A DNA stretch of 64,000 bases from CAWBJP01 sp963789165 (GTDB taxonomy: Bacteria; Actinomycetota; Acidimicrobiia; IMCC26256; BP-133): contig CAWBJP010000013.1 of assembly GCA_963789165.1 (NCBI GenBank), forward strand, positions 8,345 through 72,344. Reading direction: 5' to 3'. Under the pieces are notes generated by a model. The model was not told the DNA's origin, did no database searches, and saw only the letters and a list, made by a program, of their open reading frames with translations. Positions 9,435-16,647 of the stretch are shown here, one piece after another; within the stretch, counting starts at the first letter, position 1, and each line of letters starts with the position of its first letter. The position numbers were made by a program, and so were the translations under genes.

Positions 9435-9924
9435 CGCGGCCCTTGCAGTGCACCGTCAACGGACGGCCGATGACCGCTGAGGTCGACGAGCGCCGGCTGC
9501 TGAGCGACTTCCTCCGCCACGACGTCGGGCTGCGGGGCACCCACGTCGGTTGCGAGCACGGGGTATGCGGGGCGTGCACCATCCGCCTGGACGGCGCGGC
9601 AGTGCGCTCCTGCCTGCTGCTCGCCGTCCAGGCCGACGGAGCCGACATCGCCACGGTGGAGGGGCTGGACTGACGAACCGGCGACTCCATCCGCTGCAGG
9701 AGGCGTTCCGGCGTCACTTCGCCCTCCAGTGCGGGTTCTGCACTGCCGGCATCCTCATGGCCGCGGCCGAACTGTGGGACGAGGTGGCGGCCGGAGCACC
9801 CGCCCCGGACGAGACCGGCATCCGGGAGCTGCTGTCCGGGCACCTGTGCCGGTGCACCGGCTACGAACCCATCGTGACCGCCATCGCTGAGGTGGTGGGG
9901 GGACAGGAAGGATCGTCCGCATGA
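9431..9924 (+). CDS. 2Fe-2S (CoxS-type) subunit of molybdenum hydroxylase, frameshifted
   Basis: This is the small electron-transfer subunit with two [2Fe-2S] clusters. The N-terminal plant-type ferredoxin domain shows GCEHGVCGACTIRLDG and a further Cys in RSCLLLA. The frame then stops at a TGA (9671-9673) after VEGLD. The second helical domain continues in another frame as LHPLQEAF, LQCGFCTAGIL and GHLCRCTGY, whose cysteines bind the second cluster. Restoring one missing base, or removing two, near 9660-9673 gives a protein of about 164 aa, normal for the family. Because the parts on both sides are intact, this looks like a sequence error or a very recent lesion. It overlaps its neighbours on both sides (ATGA), confirming one operon. 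Confidence 0.87.
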
Positions 9925-10700
9925 CCAACTATGACGGGTTCCGGGTCGAGCACGACGAGAGCGCGGGCATCGCCACCGTCACCCTGGACGTGCCCGAGAA
10001 GCTCAACCGGGTGAGCATGCCGGCCCGGGACCAGCTGGCCGCCGTCTTCGACGAGCTCGGTGCCGACGAGCGCGTGCGGGTCGTCATCCTGGCCGGGGCG
10101 GGCGAGAAGGCCTTCACCGCCGGCGGCGACGTGGCCGGATTTCTGGAGCGCTCCCCCGAGGTCCTCTCCCGCCTGGCCCACAACGTCGGGGCGCCGGAGC
10201 GCTGCCCCAAGCCGGTGGTGGCCGCCCTCCATGGGTTTACCTTCGGGGTCGGCATGGAGCTGGCCCTGGCCTGCGATCTGCGCCTGGCCGCCTCCGACAC
10301 CGTGCTCGGCCTGCCCGAGATCACCCTGGGCATGATCCCGGGCAGCGGCGGCACCCAGCGTCTGGCCCACCTGATCGGCCTGTCCCGGGCCAAGGACGTC
10401 ATCCTGCGGGGCCGGCGCATCGAGGCGGGCGACGCCCTGGCCTGGGGGCTGGTGTCCGAGGTGGTGCCTCTCGCCGACCTGGAGACCAGGGCCCGGGAGG
10501 TGGCGGGGGAACTGGCGGCCAAGGCGCCCCTCGCCCTGCGTTTGGCGAAACGGGTGCTCAACCACGCCTACGACGCGCCCCTCCACGTGGGCATGGAGCT
10601 GGAGGGACTGGCCTACGGCCTCCTGCGCGGCACCGAGGACTTCGCCGAGGGCGTGGCCGCCTTCGTCGACAAGCGCCCGCCCCAATTCAGCGGGAGCTGA
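9921..10700 (+). CDS. Enoyl-CoA hydratase/isomerase (crotonase) family protein
   Basis: This crotonase-fold acyl-CoA enzyme has 259 aa. The oxyanion-hole segments are visible as KAFTAGGDVAGF and HGFTFGVGMELALACD. Both catalytic glutamates of rat enoyl-CoA hydratase have counterparts, in GMELA and in LPEITLGMIPGSGG, so hydration of a 2-enoyl-CoA is plausible. The ATG overlaps the stop of the 2Fe-2S subunit by four bases, which ties it to the molybdenum hydroxylase operon. That hints the hydroxylase may act on a CoA ester or on a ring compound later processed as a CoA ester (inference). It appears to be the last gene of the operon; the next gene is on the other strand. Confidence 0.88.
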   Translation: MTNYDGFRVEHDESAGIATVTLDVPEKLNRVSMPARDQLAAVFDELGADERVRVVILAGAGEKAFTAGGDVAGFLERSPEVLSRLAHNVGAPERCPKPVVAALHGFTFGVGMELALACDLRLAASDTVLGLPEITLGMIPGSGGTQRLAHLIGLSRAKDVILRGRRIEAGDALAWGLVSEVVPLADLETRAREVAGELAAKAPLALRLAKRVLNHAYDAPLHVGMELEGLAYGLLRGTEDFAEGVAAFVDKRPPQFSGS

Positions 10701-10729
10701 ACTTCGCCCGCAGGTGAGCCGGCTGGCGC

Positions 10730-10951
10730 CTACGCCGTGGCGTTGGTGATGTCGTCGCAAACCTCGACCGTCAGAGCGGCCGTGATCATTTCAAGGCTCT
10801 CGGCGTCGAGGTCAGAGCCGGCCAGGCGGGCTGCGAGGCGCCCGGCACGCGCTGAAGTCGCCGTCTCATCGAGGATGCCATCGCTCCCGTCGTGGGGGGC
10901 AAGGGTGCGGTCCTGGCTGCTGAGGACCGTGGATTCAGTAGCGTCCGTCAT
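10730..10951 (-). CDS. Small conserved-looking hypothetical protein (73 aa)
   Basis: I do not recognise this family. It is accepted as a gene because a textbook AGGAGG lies seven bases before the ATG at 10951 and the frame is complete. The protein is acidic and polar in its first 30 residues and then probably helical, with RAGRLAARLAGSDLDAESLEMIT and a single Cys near the C-terminus. There is no signal peptide or membrane segment. It follows the cis-CaaD-like tautomerase on the same strand, about 75 bases downstream. A small regulator or ribosomally made peptide precursor is conceivable, but nothing in the sequence proves either. Confidence 0.6.
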   Translation of the reverse strand: MTDATESTVLSSQDRTLAPHDGSDGILDETATSARAGRLAARLAGSDLDAESLEMITAALTVEVCDDITNATA

Positions 10952-11026
10952 CGTTGGACCTCCTGTGGTCTCACAAGAGGGATCGGCAGAACGTCAGGGA
11001 CAGTTGAGGCGCCGCTGTCCCACCAC

Positions 11027-11458
11027 CTACGGAGCTCGCCGGGCGCTGACCTCGTCGGCCTGCCCGTGCTCGGCCAGCCACACCTCCTCTTCGCCGGGCT
11101 CGGGAAGGAGGGCACCGTCCTCCACGATGTTCTTCGCCGGTACGTCCTGGACAGCGACGAAGACATCCTTCTCCGCCTGCCCGGTGATCCTGCTCCAGGC
11201 GCCCGAAATGCCGAACAGCAGCTTCGACTTGTCGTCCTGCGAGCGGCCGGCCCGGATCAGTCCGGTGATGGTCGCCTGGGTGAATGGCTGACCGCCCACG
11301 AAGCCGTCACCGGCGGGGACCTCACGGAAGAAGACCTGCACGAACGCCGTCGGGGCGCCGGTCACCTCGCAGTGGATGCGGGTGATCTCCCGGGCGATCT
11401 CGGCCTTCAGCTCCGAAGTCAGGTCACCGGGCGAAACATTGCAGGTATACAGCGGCAT
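11027..11458 (-). CDS. cis-3-chloroacrylic acid dehalogenase (cis-CaaD)-like tautomerase
   Basis: This is a tautomerase-superfamily protein of 143 aa, matching the cis-CaaD group rather than short 4-oxalocrotonate tautomerases. After Met removal the catalytic Pro1 is exposed (MPLYTCNVS). Comparing with cis-CaaD from memory, His28 (TRIHCEVTG), Arg70 and Arg73 (IRAGRSQDDK) and Glu114 (NIVEDGALLPEPG) are present, but Tyr103 is replaced because the strand reads VFVAVQDVPA. Loss of that tyrosine suggests weak or no chloroacrylate hydrolysis, with a hydratase or tautomerase on another 3-substituted acrylate-like acid more likely (inference). A strong AGGAAGGGGAG precedes the ATG. Its neighbours do not form a clear pathway. 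Confidence 0.82.
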   Translation of the reverse strand: MPLYTCNVSPGDLTSELKAEIAREITRIHCEVTGAPTAFVQVFFREVPAGDGFVGGQPFTQATITGLIRAGRSQDDKSKLLFGISGAWSRITGQAEKDVFVAVQDVPAKNIVEDGALLPEPGEEEVWLAEHGQADEVSARRAP

Positions 11459-11497
11459 GGGTCTCCCCTTCCTGGTCAGGTGGCTGGGCCCGGCCCG

Positions 11498-12001
11498 TCA
11501 GGCGCGCCAGTTGGTGCGGAGATGGGCCGCGGCCACGGTCCGGAAATTGGCCTCGGCGTCGGGGGAGACGAACCCCCGCTTGGGGACGAAGTTGCCCTGA
11601 CGACCGTTGCGCAGCAGGACATAGACGTTCGGTGTCTCCGCCGCCCGGGCGTAGAAGCTCCACGGCAACCGCCCCTTGTCCTTGCCCGCCCGCACGAGGA
11701 TGCCGTCCTCGGAGAAAGTGTGTTCCTGTTCCTCCTTGAGGCGGGGACTCTGCTTCCAGCGCAGCGCGGGCACGAACCAGAACGATCCGCCGGCCAGGGC
11801 GAGCACGATGCAACCCCACACCCGGGCGATGGTGTCACCCACCGAGACGCCCACGACGAGGACCACGACACCCAGGACCGGCCCGACCCAGAAGGTCGGC
11901 TGCCGGCGCATGATGGCCCGCAGGCCCTCGGCGTACTCCTCGGCCGTGAGGGCGAAACGGGCCACAGCCTTTGGGTTCCTAGGGTCCGACGAGGCGGCCA
12001 T
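11498..12001 (-). CDS. YcxB-like membrane protein
   Basis: This 167-aa protein has two adjacent hydrophobic segments, roughly residues 33-72 (WVGPVLGVVVLVVGVSV and IVLALAGGSFWFV). A soluble C-terminal domain with HTFSEDGILV and GNFVPKRGFVS matches the YcxB-type C-terminal domain seen in small membrane proteins of Firmicutes and Actinomycetota. The function is unknown. The ATG at 12001 gives a short charged N-terminus (AASSDPRNPKAVARFAL); an upstream in-frame start at 12094 lies inside the preceding gene and was rejected. The gene overlaps the end of that gene by 23 bases, which suggests translational coupling. Confidence 0.7.
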   Translation of the reverse strand: MAASSDPRNPKAVARFALTAEEYAEGLRAIMRRQPTFWVGPVLGVVVLVVGVSVGDTIARVWGCIVLALAGGSFWFVPALRWKQSPRLKEEQEHTFSEDGILVRAGKDKGRLPWSFYARAAETPNVYVLLRNGRQGNFVPKRGFVSPDAEANFRTVAAAHLRTNWRA

Positions 12002-12713
12002 CAGTTCGCTCCTCCCGGTAGACGCGGAAGACGGGGTGGTCATCGAAATAGTCGCGGAAATGGATGTTGTCGACCCGCAACCAGTGGGAGCCATTGAAGG
12101 GACGGGACAGGCCGACGGAGAGGATGACGGGCTCGCCGGCCAACACGCGGCGCCGGATCACCTTCCACAGCGCGTCGATGGGGACGCCGTGCTCGTCGCG
12201 CAGGCGGAAGTCGAACACGGCCAGGTCGAGAGAGCCGAGCTGGAGATCGTCGATACCCATGCGGAGCTGCCCGCCCCGCCGGAACAGCTCGGCCGGCCCC
12301 GGGCAGCGCAGCACCCCGAGCGACGCCCGCCCCCGCCCCTCGGGCACACAGGCCGTGCCTGAGCTCTGCCGGGTCAGGTCGTCGCCGTAGATGGCGGGCA
12401 GCGAGTCCTGCCCCAGGGTCTCGAGCATCGACCAGAAGTCCCCGTCGGTGATGCGTCCCAGAGGACGCAGGCTGGCCTGCTCCACCTCCCGCTCCTCCAC
12501 CAGGGGGGCCACGCCCACCCGTCGGGAGAACCCTAGGTCCACGAGTTCCCCCACCCCGAAGGGGCCACCTTGGCGGCTCGTGGCCGAGGTGTCCCAGCCG
12601 TTCTCGTGGCGCGGGGCGACGTGGTCGTGCCCGCCGTCGATGCCCGCCACGGCCACGGAGCCGTCGTCGAGGCGCGCCAGATGGTCGATGACGATGGTCT
12701 GCGCCGACGTCAT
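11979..12713 (-). CDS. Hypothetical cytoplasmic protein, possibly dual-OB-type
   Basis: This 244-aa soluble protein has no signal or membrane segment. The N-terminal half, with VAPRHENGW and a GGPFGVGELVDLGF element, resembles proteins annotated as dual OB-domain or phage-defence-associated small-ligand proteins, but the match is from memory and weak. The C-terminal part contains VDNIHFRDYFDDHPVFRVYRE. It starts at ATG 12713 and overlaps the YcxB-like gene by 23 bases. Upstream is the divergent sigma-like gene, with about 120 bases between the starts. I assign no function. Confidence 0.55.
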   Translation of the reverse strand: MTSAQTIVIDHLARLDDGSVAVAGIDGGHDHVAPRHENGWDTSATSRQGGPFGVGELVDLGFSRRVGVAPLVEEREVEQASLRPLGRITDGDFWSMLETLGQDSLPAIYGDDLTRQSSGTACVPEGRGRASLGVLRCPGPAELFRRGGQLRMGIDDLQLGSLDLAVFDFRLRDEHGVPIDALWKVIRRRVLAGEPVILSVGLSRPFNGSHWLRVDNIHFRDYFDDHPVFRVYREERTDGRLVGP

Positions 12714-12833
12714 CGCGCCAGGCCAAGAGCCACAAACACAGCTCGCAGGTTACGCGAACCGGACATAGCTGTTCACTGAGGGTGAGATCCCGGTTCAGCG
12801 TGGGTACGCACCCGTCCGACAGGAGAAGGAGGA

Positions 12834-13694
12834 GTGGGCGCGGCCGCATTTCCTTCTCGCCAGGCGAGGAAGGGAAAGAACTGGATGGATGACCGCCCCA
12901 GGTGCCTCGTGCCCCTCCATCTCGCCCCCGACGTCGACCTCGTGGTCCGCGCCCGGGAGGGCGACCGGACCGCCTTCGGCGTGCTCTACCTACGCCACCA
13001 CGCCGCCGCCTGGCGCCTGGCCAGCGCCACTTCGGCCTTCTCGGACGACGCCGAACTGGCCGTCCTGGCCGGGTTCACGGCCGTGTTCCCGTCCCTCCCG
13101 GTAGGCGGTGAATCCTCCTTCCGGGCTCACCTCCTGACCTGCGTCCGGCGGGCGGCCCTGCAACGGGCCCGGACCCGCCAGCCCATGCCCAGCGGCGCAG
13201 CCTCCCGGACCGGAAACGACGGAACCAGCAGCCAGGCGGTGCGGGCGGCGCTCAGTGCCCTGCCCGAACCGCGCCGGACCGCCCTGTGGCTCACCGACGT
13301 CGAGGCCATGACGCCCTCCGAGGTGGCCACCGTGGTCGGCCTCGACGCCCGCAGTGTCCCCCGGGTGGCCGGCGACGCCCGGGCCCGGGTCCAGGCCATC
13401 TGCCCGGAGATCCCGCTCACGTCGGCCGCTGATCCTCCGCCGCTGCTGGGCGGCGAGTGTCAGCGGCACTGGCTCACCCACCGGGACGACGAGGAGGCGC
13501 GGACCATTTCCCTCGTCGACCCGGACACGGACCGGGCGAGGCGCCGCCGGACACCGCTGGCCGCCCTCGCCACCGCCGTGACCGCCATGGTGCTCGGCCT
13601 GCCGCTGGGCGGGGCCGTGCCCCGCGACCGGGCCACCACCATCGCCGTCTCGCCCGCCGTACGCGCCTATCTGCCGGGGAGCGACGCCCGATAG
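12834..13694 (+). CDS. Sigma-70-like (ECF-type) protein with C-terminal membrane segment
   Basis: This 286-aa protein has an N-terminal half resembling an ECF sigma factor. A region-2-like stretch (LVVRAREGDRTAFGVLYLRH) is followed by a region-4-like helix-turn-helix (LSALPEPRRTALWLTDVEAM, then SEVATVVGLDARSV). Region 2 is short and lacks an obvious aromatic DNA-melting motif. Past residue 200 is a linker, then RRRRTPLAALATAVTAMVLGLPLGG, a single hydrophobic helix after four arginines. The protein would therefore be tethered to the membrane, unusual for a sigma factor. Two starts are possible: GTG 12834 just after AGGAGAAGGAGGA, or ATG 12885 after GGAAGGG; the second would remove only basic residues. 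No anti-sigma gene is adjacent. Confidence 0.6.
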   Translation: MGAAAFPSRQARKGKNWMDDRPRCLVPLHLAPDVDLVVRAREGDRTAFGVLYLRHHAAAWRLASATSAFSDDAELAVLAGFTAVFPSLPVGGESSFRAHLLTCVRRAALQRARTRQPMPSGAASRTGNDGTSSQAVRAALSALPEPRRTALWLTDVEAMTPSEVATVVGLDARSVPRVAGDARARVQAICPEIPLTSAADPPPLLGGECQRHWLTHRDDEEARTISLVDPDTDRARRRRTPLAALATAVTAMVLGLPLGGAVPRDRATTIAVSPAVRAYLPGSDAR

Positions 13695-13727
13695 CCTGAG
13701 CCTCCCCTTGGGCCTCGGGAGGCGGGC

Positions 13728-14501
13728 ATGGACAAGATCCTCACGGAGCAGCGCGGGCCGGTAACGGTCGTCACCGTCAACCGGCCCGAGGTCCACAACT
13801 GCGTGGACGCGGAGACGGCCGTGGCCCTGGCCCAGGCCATCGAAGCCTTCGGGGCCGACGACACCCAGCACGTCCTCGTCCTCACCGGCGCCGGCGAGGT
13901 GTCGTTCTGCTCGGGGGCCGACCTGAAGAACGTCGACGGGATCCTCGACCACCCCTACACCGAACGGGCCGGTCCCATGGGCTTCGCCCACCTCGACCCG
14001 GGCAAGCCCACCATCGCCGCCGTGGGCGGCTACTGCTTCGCCGGGGGCATGGAGCTGGCCTGCTGGTGCGACTTCCGCATCGCAGCCGACAACGCCGAGT
14101 TCGGCGCCCTCAACCGCCGCTGGGGGGTGCCCTTCATCGATGGCGGAACCCAGCGCTTCCCCCGCATCATGGGCCAGGGCAACGCCCTGTGGATGCTGGA
14201 GACGGGCATCCGCATCGACGCCCGCCGGGCCCAGGCCATCGGCCTGGTCCAGGAGGTGGTCCCCGCCGGCCAGGCTCTGCCCCGGGCCCTGGAGCTGGCC
14301 GAGCGGATGGCGGAGTACCCCCAGGCCAGCCTGCGGGCCGACCGGGCCGCAGCCCTGGGCACCTTCGGTCTGAACCTCGACGACGGGCTCCTGCTGGAGA
14401 CGGGCCGGTGCCGGCCCACGGTCCGGGAGTCAGAGATGTTCGCCGGCCTGGCCCGCTTCGCCTCCGGCCCCCGGCCCGACGCCCCCCGACCGCGCGATTA
14501 G
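13728..14501 (+). CDS. Crotonase/enoyl-CoA hydratase family protein lacking one catalytic Glu
   Basis: This 257-aa crotonase-fold protein has oxyanion-hole elements EVSFCSGADLKN and GGYCFAGGMELACWCD intact. The first catalytic Glu counterpart is in GMELA. The position of the second (PEI in active hydratases) reads ALNRRWGVPFIDGGTQR, with Asn instead of Glu. It is therefore unlikely to be a simple enoyl-CoA hydratase and could be an isomerase, hydrolase or unknown acyl-CoA enzyme. GGGAGG precedes the ATG at 13728. Its 3' end overlaps, on the other strand, the open frame of the secreted-protein gene by 72 bases. Confidence 0.82.
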   Translation: MDKILTEQRGPVTVVTVNRPEVHNCVDAETAVALAQAIEAFGADDTQHVLVLTGAGEVSFCSGADLKNVDGILDHPYTERAGPMGFAHLDPGKPTIAAVGGYCFAGGMELACWCDFRIAADNAEFGALNRRWGVPFIDGGTQRFPRIMGQGNALWMLETGIRIDARRAQAIGLVQEVVPAGQALPRALELAERMAEYPQASLRADRAAALGTFGLNLDDGLLLETGRCRPTVRESEMFAGLARFASGPRPDAPRPRD

Positions 14502-15668
14502 CCGAGCCTTCAGCCCGAGCGGATGCGCGATCGGGGACGGTGATGGTGAAGATGAACTGCCGCCCGGGTCGACGGGTTCCTCGTCGACCACCTTCGCCAC
14601 CGGGGCGGGGCAGCGCACCCCGCCGGCGGGCACGGTCACCTCCGCCTCCAGGTGCCCTATGCGAATGTCGAGCATTTCGCCGGAACCGCCGGTCAAGAGC
14701 TGCACGCGGAGGAGGTCGACAACGGCCGATGCCGCGGTCCCGTCGGCGGCCACGTGGGGTTGGGCACCGCCGGCCGTGTCGTAGCCCCGGGGCGCCTCAC
14801 CGATGCGCAGGTCCATCACCGGGGTCTGCGCCAGCGCCACACCGCGGCGGCCAATCACCTCCTGGCTGGTGAGCTGGACGACGTCCTTGCCCCTGGTGAT
14901 ACGGAGGAAAGGCGCGGCGGGGTCCGTCCCGACGGCGGCGTACTCCAGGGCGACGCCACCGGGGTTCCCGTCGGCCCGGGCCCGCAGCACGGTCTCGCCC
15001 AGCACTTCGATGGTCGTCTCCTCGGGGGTGCCGGGCAGGAGGCGGACGGTGGCGGCTCCGTGGCGGGCCTCGGCTACCACCGAGAACGTGTCGCCCGCCG
15101 GGCGCAACTCGGTGGTGGCATCGGTGCGGGCCACATCGACGGCGGCCACGGGTAGGACCACGGCGAGTGCCCGACCGGATCCGAAGCTCAGAGGGCGGCC
15201 GGCGACGCACGTGTCGTGGCTCCAGGCGGGGTCCGCCTCGCCCCGGGCCAGGGACACCGATGCCACGTCCGGGATGTCCACCAGGCTGGCTTCGTTGGCC
15301 ACCGGCGCCGCGGTGGGGGGCGCGGCGGCTTCGGCGGCGCCCGCCACCACCAGGCCGTTGACGTCGAGGCCCCGGCCCCGCGCCTCGGTGTGCCGGCCGG
15401 CGCCGCCGGTGGCGACGGTGGCCCCGAGCTCGTCGATCGTGCCGACGGTCAGGCCGGCGGCGCTCACGGTGGCCCCGGAGAATCCCGCCCGCACGGCGGC
15501 GCGCTCGGCGGGGCCCTGCAGCGCCCCCACGTAGATGGCGGTGCCGGTGGCGGACGCCGTGAAGCGCAACCCTCCCGGGGCGGCGGTCTGGCCGCCGGCG
15601 GGAAAGGCCACCAGGCAGGAAGCGAGCAGCCCGAGGGTGGCGGCGAGGACGGACCGGGTCCGGATCAT
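14430..15668 (-). CDS. Secreted protein of unknown function, doubtful 3' end
   Basis: This gene encodes 412 aa. The ATG at 15668 opens a clear signal peptide (MIRTRSVLAATLGLLASCLVAFPAGGQ). The rest is Ala/Val/Gly-rich beta-type sequence with no recognised domain. Near the end, VAKVVDEEPVDPGG is followed in this frame by serines and basic residues that run antisense through the crotonase gene. In another frame the same DNA reads QFIFTITVPD, which looks like the start of a DUF11-type beta domain following a V.PG motif. The last about 40 residues may therefore be a frameshift artefact. The longer open frame upstream to 15914 lies within the LLM oxidoreductase gene and was rejected. Eight bases separate the two genes, suggesting cotranscription. 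Confidence 0.65.
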   Translation of the reverse strand: MIRTRSVLAATLGLLASCLVAFPAGGQTAAPGGLRFTASATGTAIYVGALQGPAERAAVRAGFSGATVSAAGLTVGTIDELGATVATGGAGRHTEARGRGLDVNGLVVAGAAEAAAPPTAAPVANEASLVDIPDVASVSLARGEADPAWSHDTCVAGRPLSFGSGRALAVVLPVAAVDVARTDATTELRPAGDTFSVVAEARHGAATVRLLPGTPEETTIEVLGETVLRARADGNPGGVALEYAAVGTDPAAPFLRITRGKDVVQLTSQEVIGRRGVALAQTPVMDLRIGEAPRGYDTAGGAQPHVAADGTAASAVVDLLRVQLLTGGSGEMLDIRIGHLEAEVTVPAGGVRCPAPVAKVVDEEPVDPGGSSSSPSPSPIAHPLGLKARLIARSGGVGPGAGGEAGQAGEHL

Positions 15669-15675
15669 TCCGCGC

Positions 15676-16584
15676 TCAGCCCGGGGCGAGCGCTTCGAGG
15701 ACTTCGTGGGCCCGGCGCATCGACACCACGGGATCTGCGTCGGGGGACCCGATCTCGGAGTCGAAGTTGAGGTCGATGAACGTCTCCGTGATGCCCTTCG
15801 TGGCCAGGTCGGCCAGGTCGGAGCGGATCTCGTCGAGGGAGCCGACCAGGGGTGCCCGTTCCCCGGAGCGGACCTTGACCACCCCGCGGCAGACGAAGCG
15901 CAGCGCGCCGGCATCGCGCCCGGCGTCCGATGCGGCCCTGCGCACGATGGCGAGGGACTCGTCGATCCGGCTCAGATCCGCCCGGCTGCTGCTGATCCAG
16001 CCGTCGGCCAGCCGGCCGGCGCGCCGGAGCGCGACCTCGGCGGCTCCGCCGAACAGGATCGGTGGGTGGGGCTGCTGCACCGGTTTCGGATCCACCCGCG
16101 CCCGGGGCACCCGGTAGAACTTGCCCTCGTATTCGACGACGTCCTCGGTCCAGATGGCGCGCAGGCAGCGGACGAAGTCCTCGGCTCGGGCGCCCCGCTC
16201 ACCCATGGGTGCCCCGACCGCTTCGAATTCCTGCGGCAACCAGCCGATGCCCAGTCCGGCGACCAGCCGCCCCTCGGAGAGATGGTCGATGGTGGTGAGG
16301 AGCTTGGCCAGGACGATGGGCGCGTAGTAGGGCATGTTGACGACGGCCACCCCGAGGCGGACGGTCGTCGTCTGACCGGCGAGATAGCCGAGGGTGGCCA
16401 GAGGGTCGTGGACCTGGCGGTACTGGGGGTCCAAGACGGGGGCGTCGCCGTCCAGGGGTGACAGGAGACGCTGGAAGGTCCACAGCGACGTGTAACCGAG
16501 CTCCTCAGCCCGGCGGGCGACCTCCAGGCAGTTAGCCGTGCTCGCCCACGAACCGGAGATGGGGACCGCAAAGCCGAGCTGCAC
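15676..16584 (-). CDS. LLM-class (luciferase-like) F420/FMN-dependent oxidoreductase
   Basis: This 302-aa TIM-barrel flavin or F420-dependent oxidoreductase belongs to the bacterial luciferase-like superfamily. Landmarks are GYTSLWTFQR, the DPLATLGYLAG helix, VRLGVAVVNMPY, LSEGRLVAGLGIGWLPQEFEAVG, HPPILFGG and ADGWI. These match the actinobacterial group usually annotated as TIGR03619-like F420-dependent oxidoreductases. The substrate is unknown and cofactor choice (F420 or FMN) is inferred from the phylum. It precedes the secreted-protein gene on the same strand. The start ATG at 16584 gives the normal MQLGFAVPISG N-terminus. Confidence 0.88.
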   Translation of the reverse strand: MQLGFAVPISGSWASTANCLEVARRAEELGYTSLWTFQRLLSPLDGDAPVLDPQYRQVHDPLATLGYLAGQTTTVRLGVAVVNMPYYAPIVLAKLLTTIDHLSEGRLVAGLGIGWLPQEFEAVGAPMGERGARAEDFVRCLRAIWTEDVVEYEGKFYRVPRARVDPKPVQQPHPPILFGGAAEVALRRAGRLADGWISSSRADLSRIDESLAIVRRAASDAGRDAGALRFVCRGVVKVRSGERAPLVGSLDEIRSDLADLATKGITETFIDLNFDSEIGSPDADPVVSMRRAHEVLEALAPG

Positions 16585-16647
16585 GGGGTCAGCGTACGTC
16601 GCCCGGGGGCCCGGGGGTGTCCCCCAGAATGAGGACTTTGACCGGTT

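Noticed and set aside
6152..9924. CO dehydrogenase (coxMSL) assignment
   Set aside because: The large subunit lacks the VAYRCSFR loop of form I and the AYRGAGR loop of form II.
6152..9924. Interpretation of the hydroxylase operon as a decaying pseudogene cluster
   Set aside because: Similar one-base breaks occur in essential and unrelated genes in the window and motifs are intact, so sequence error is the better explanation for now.
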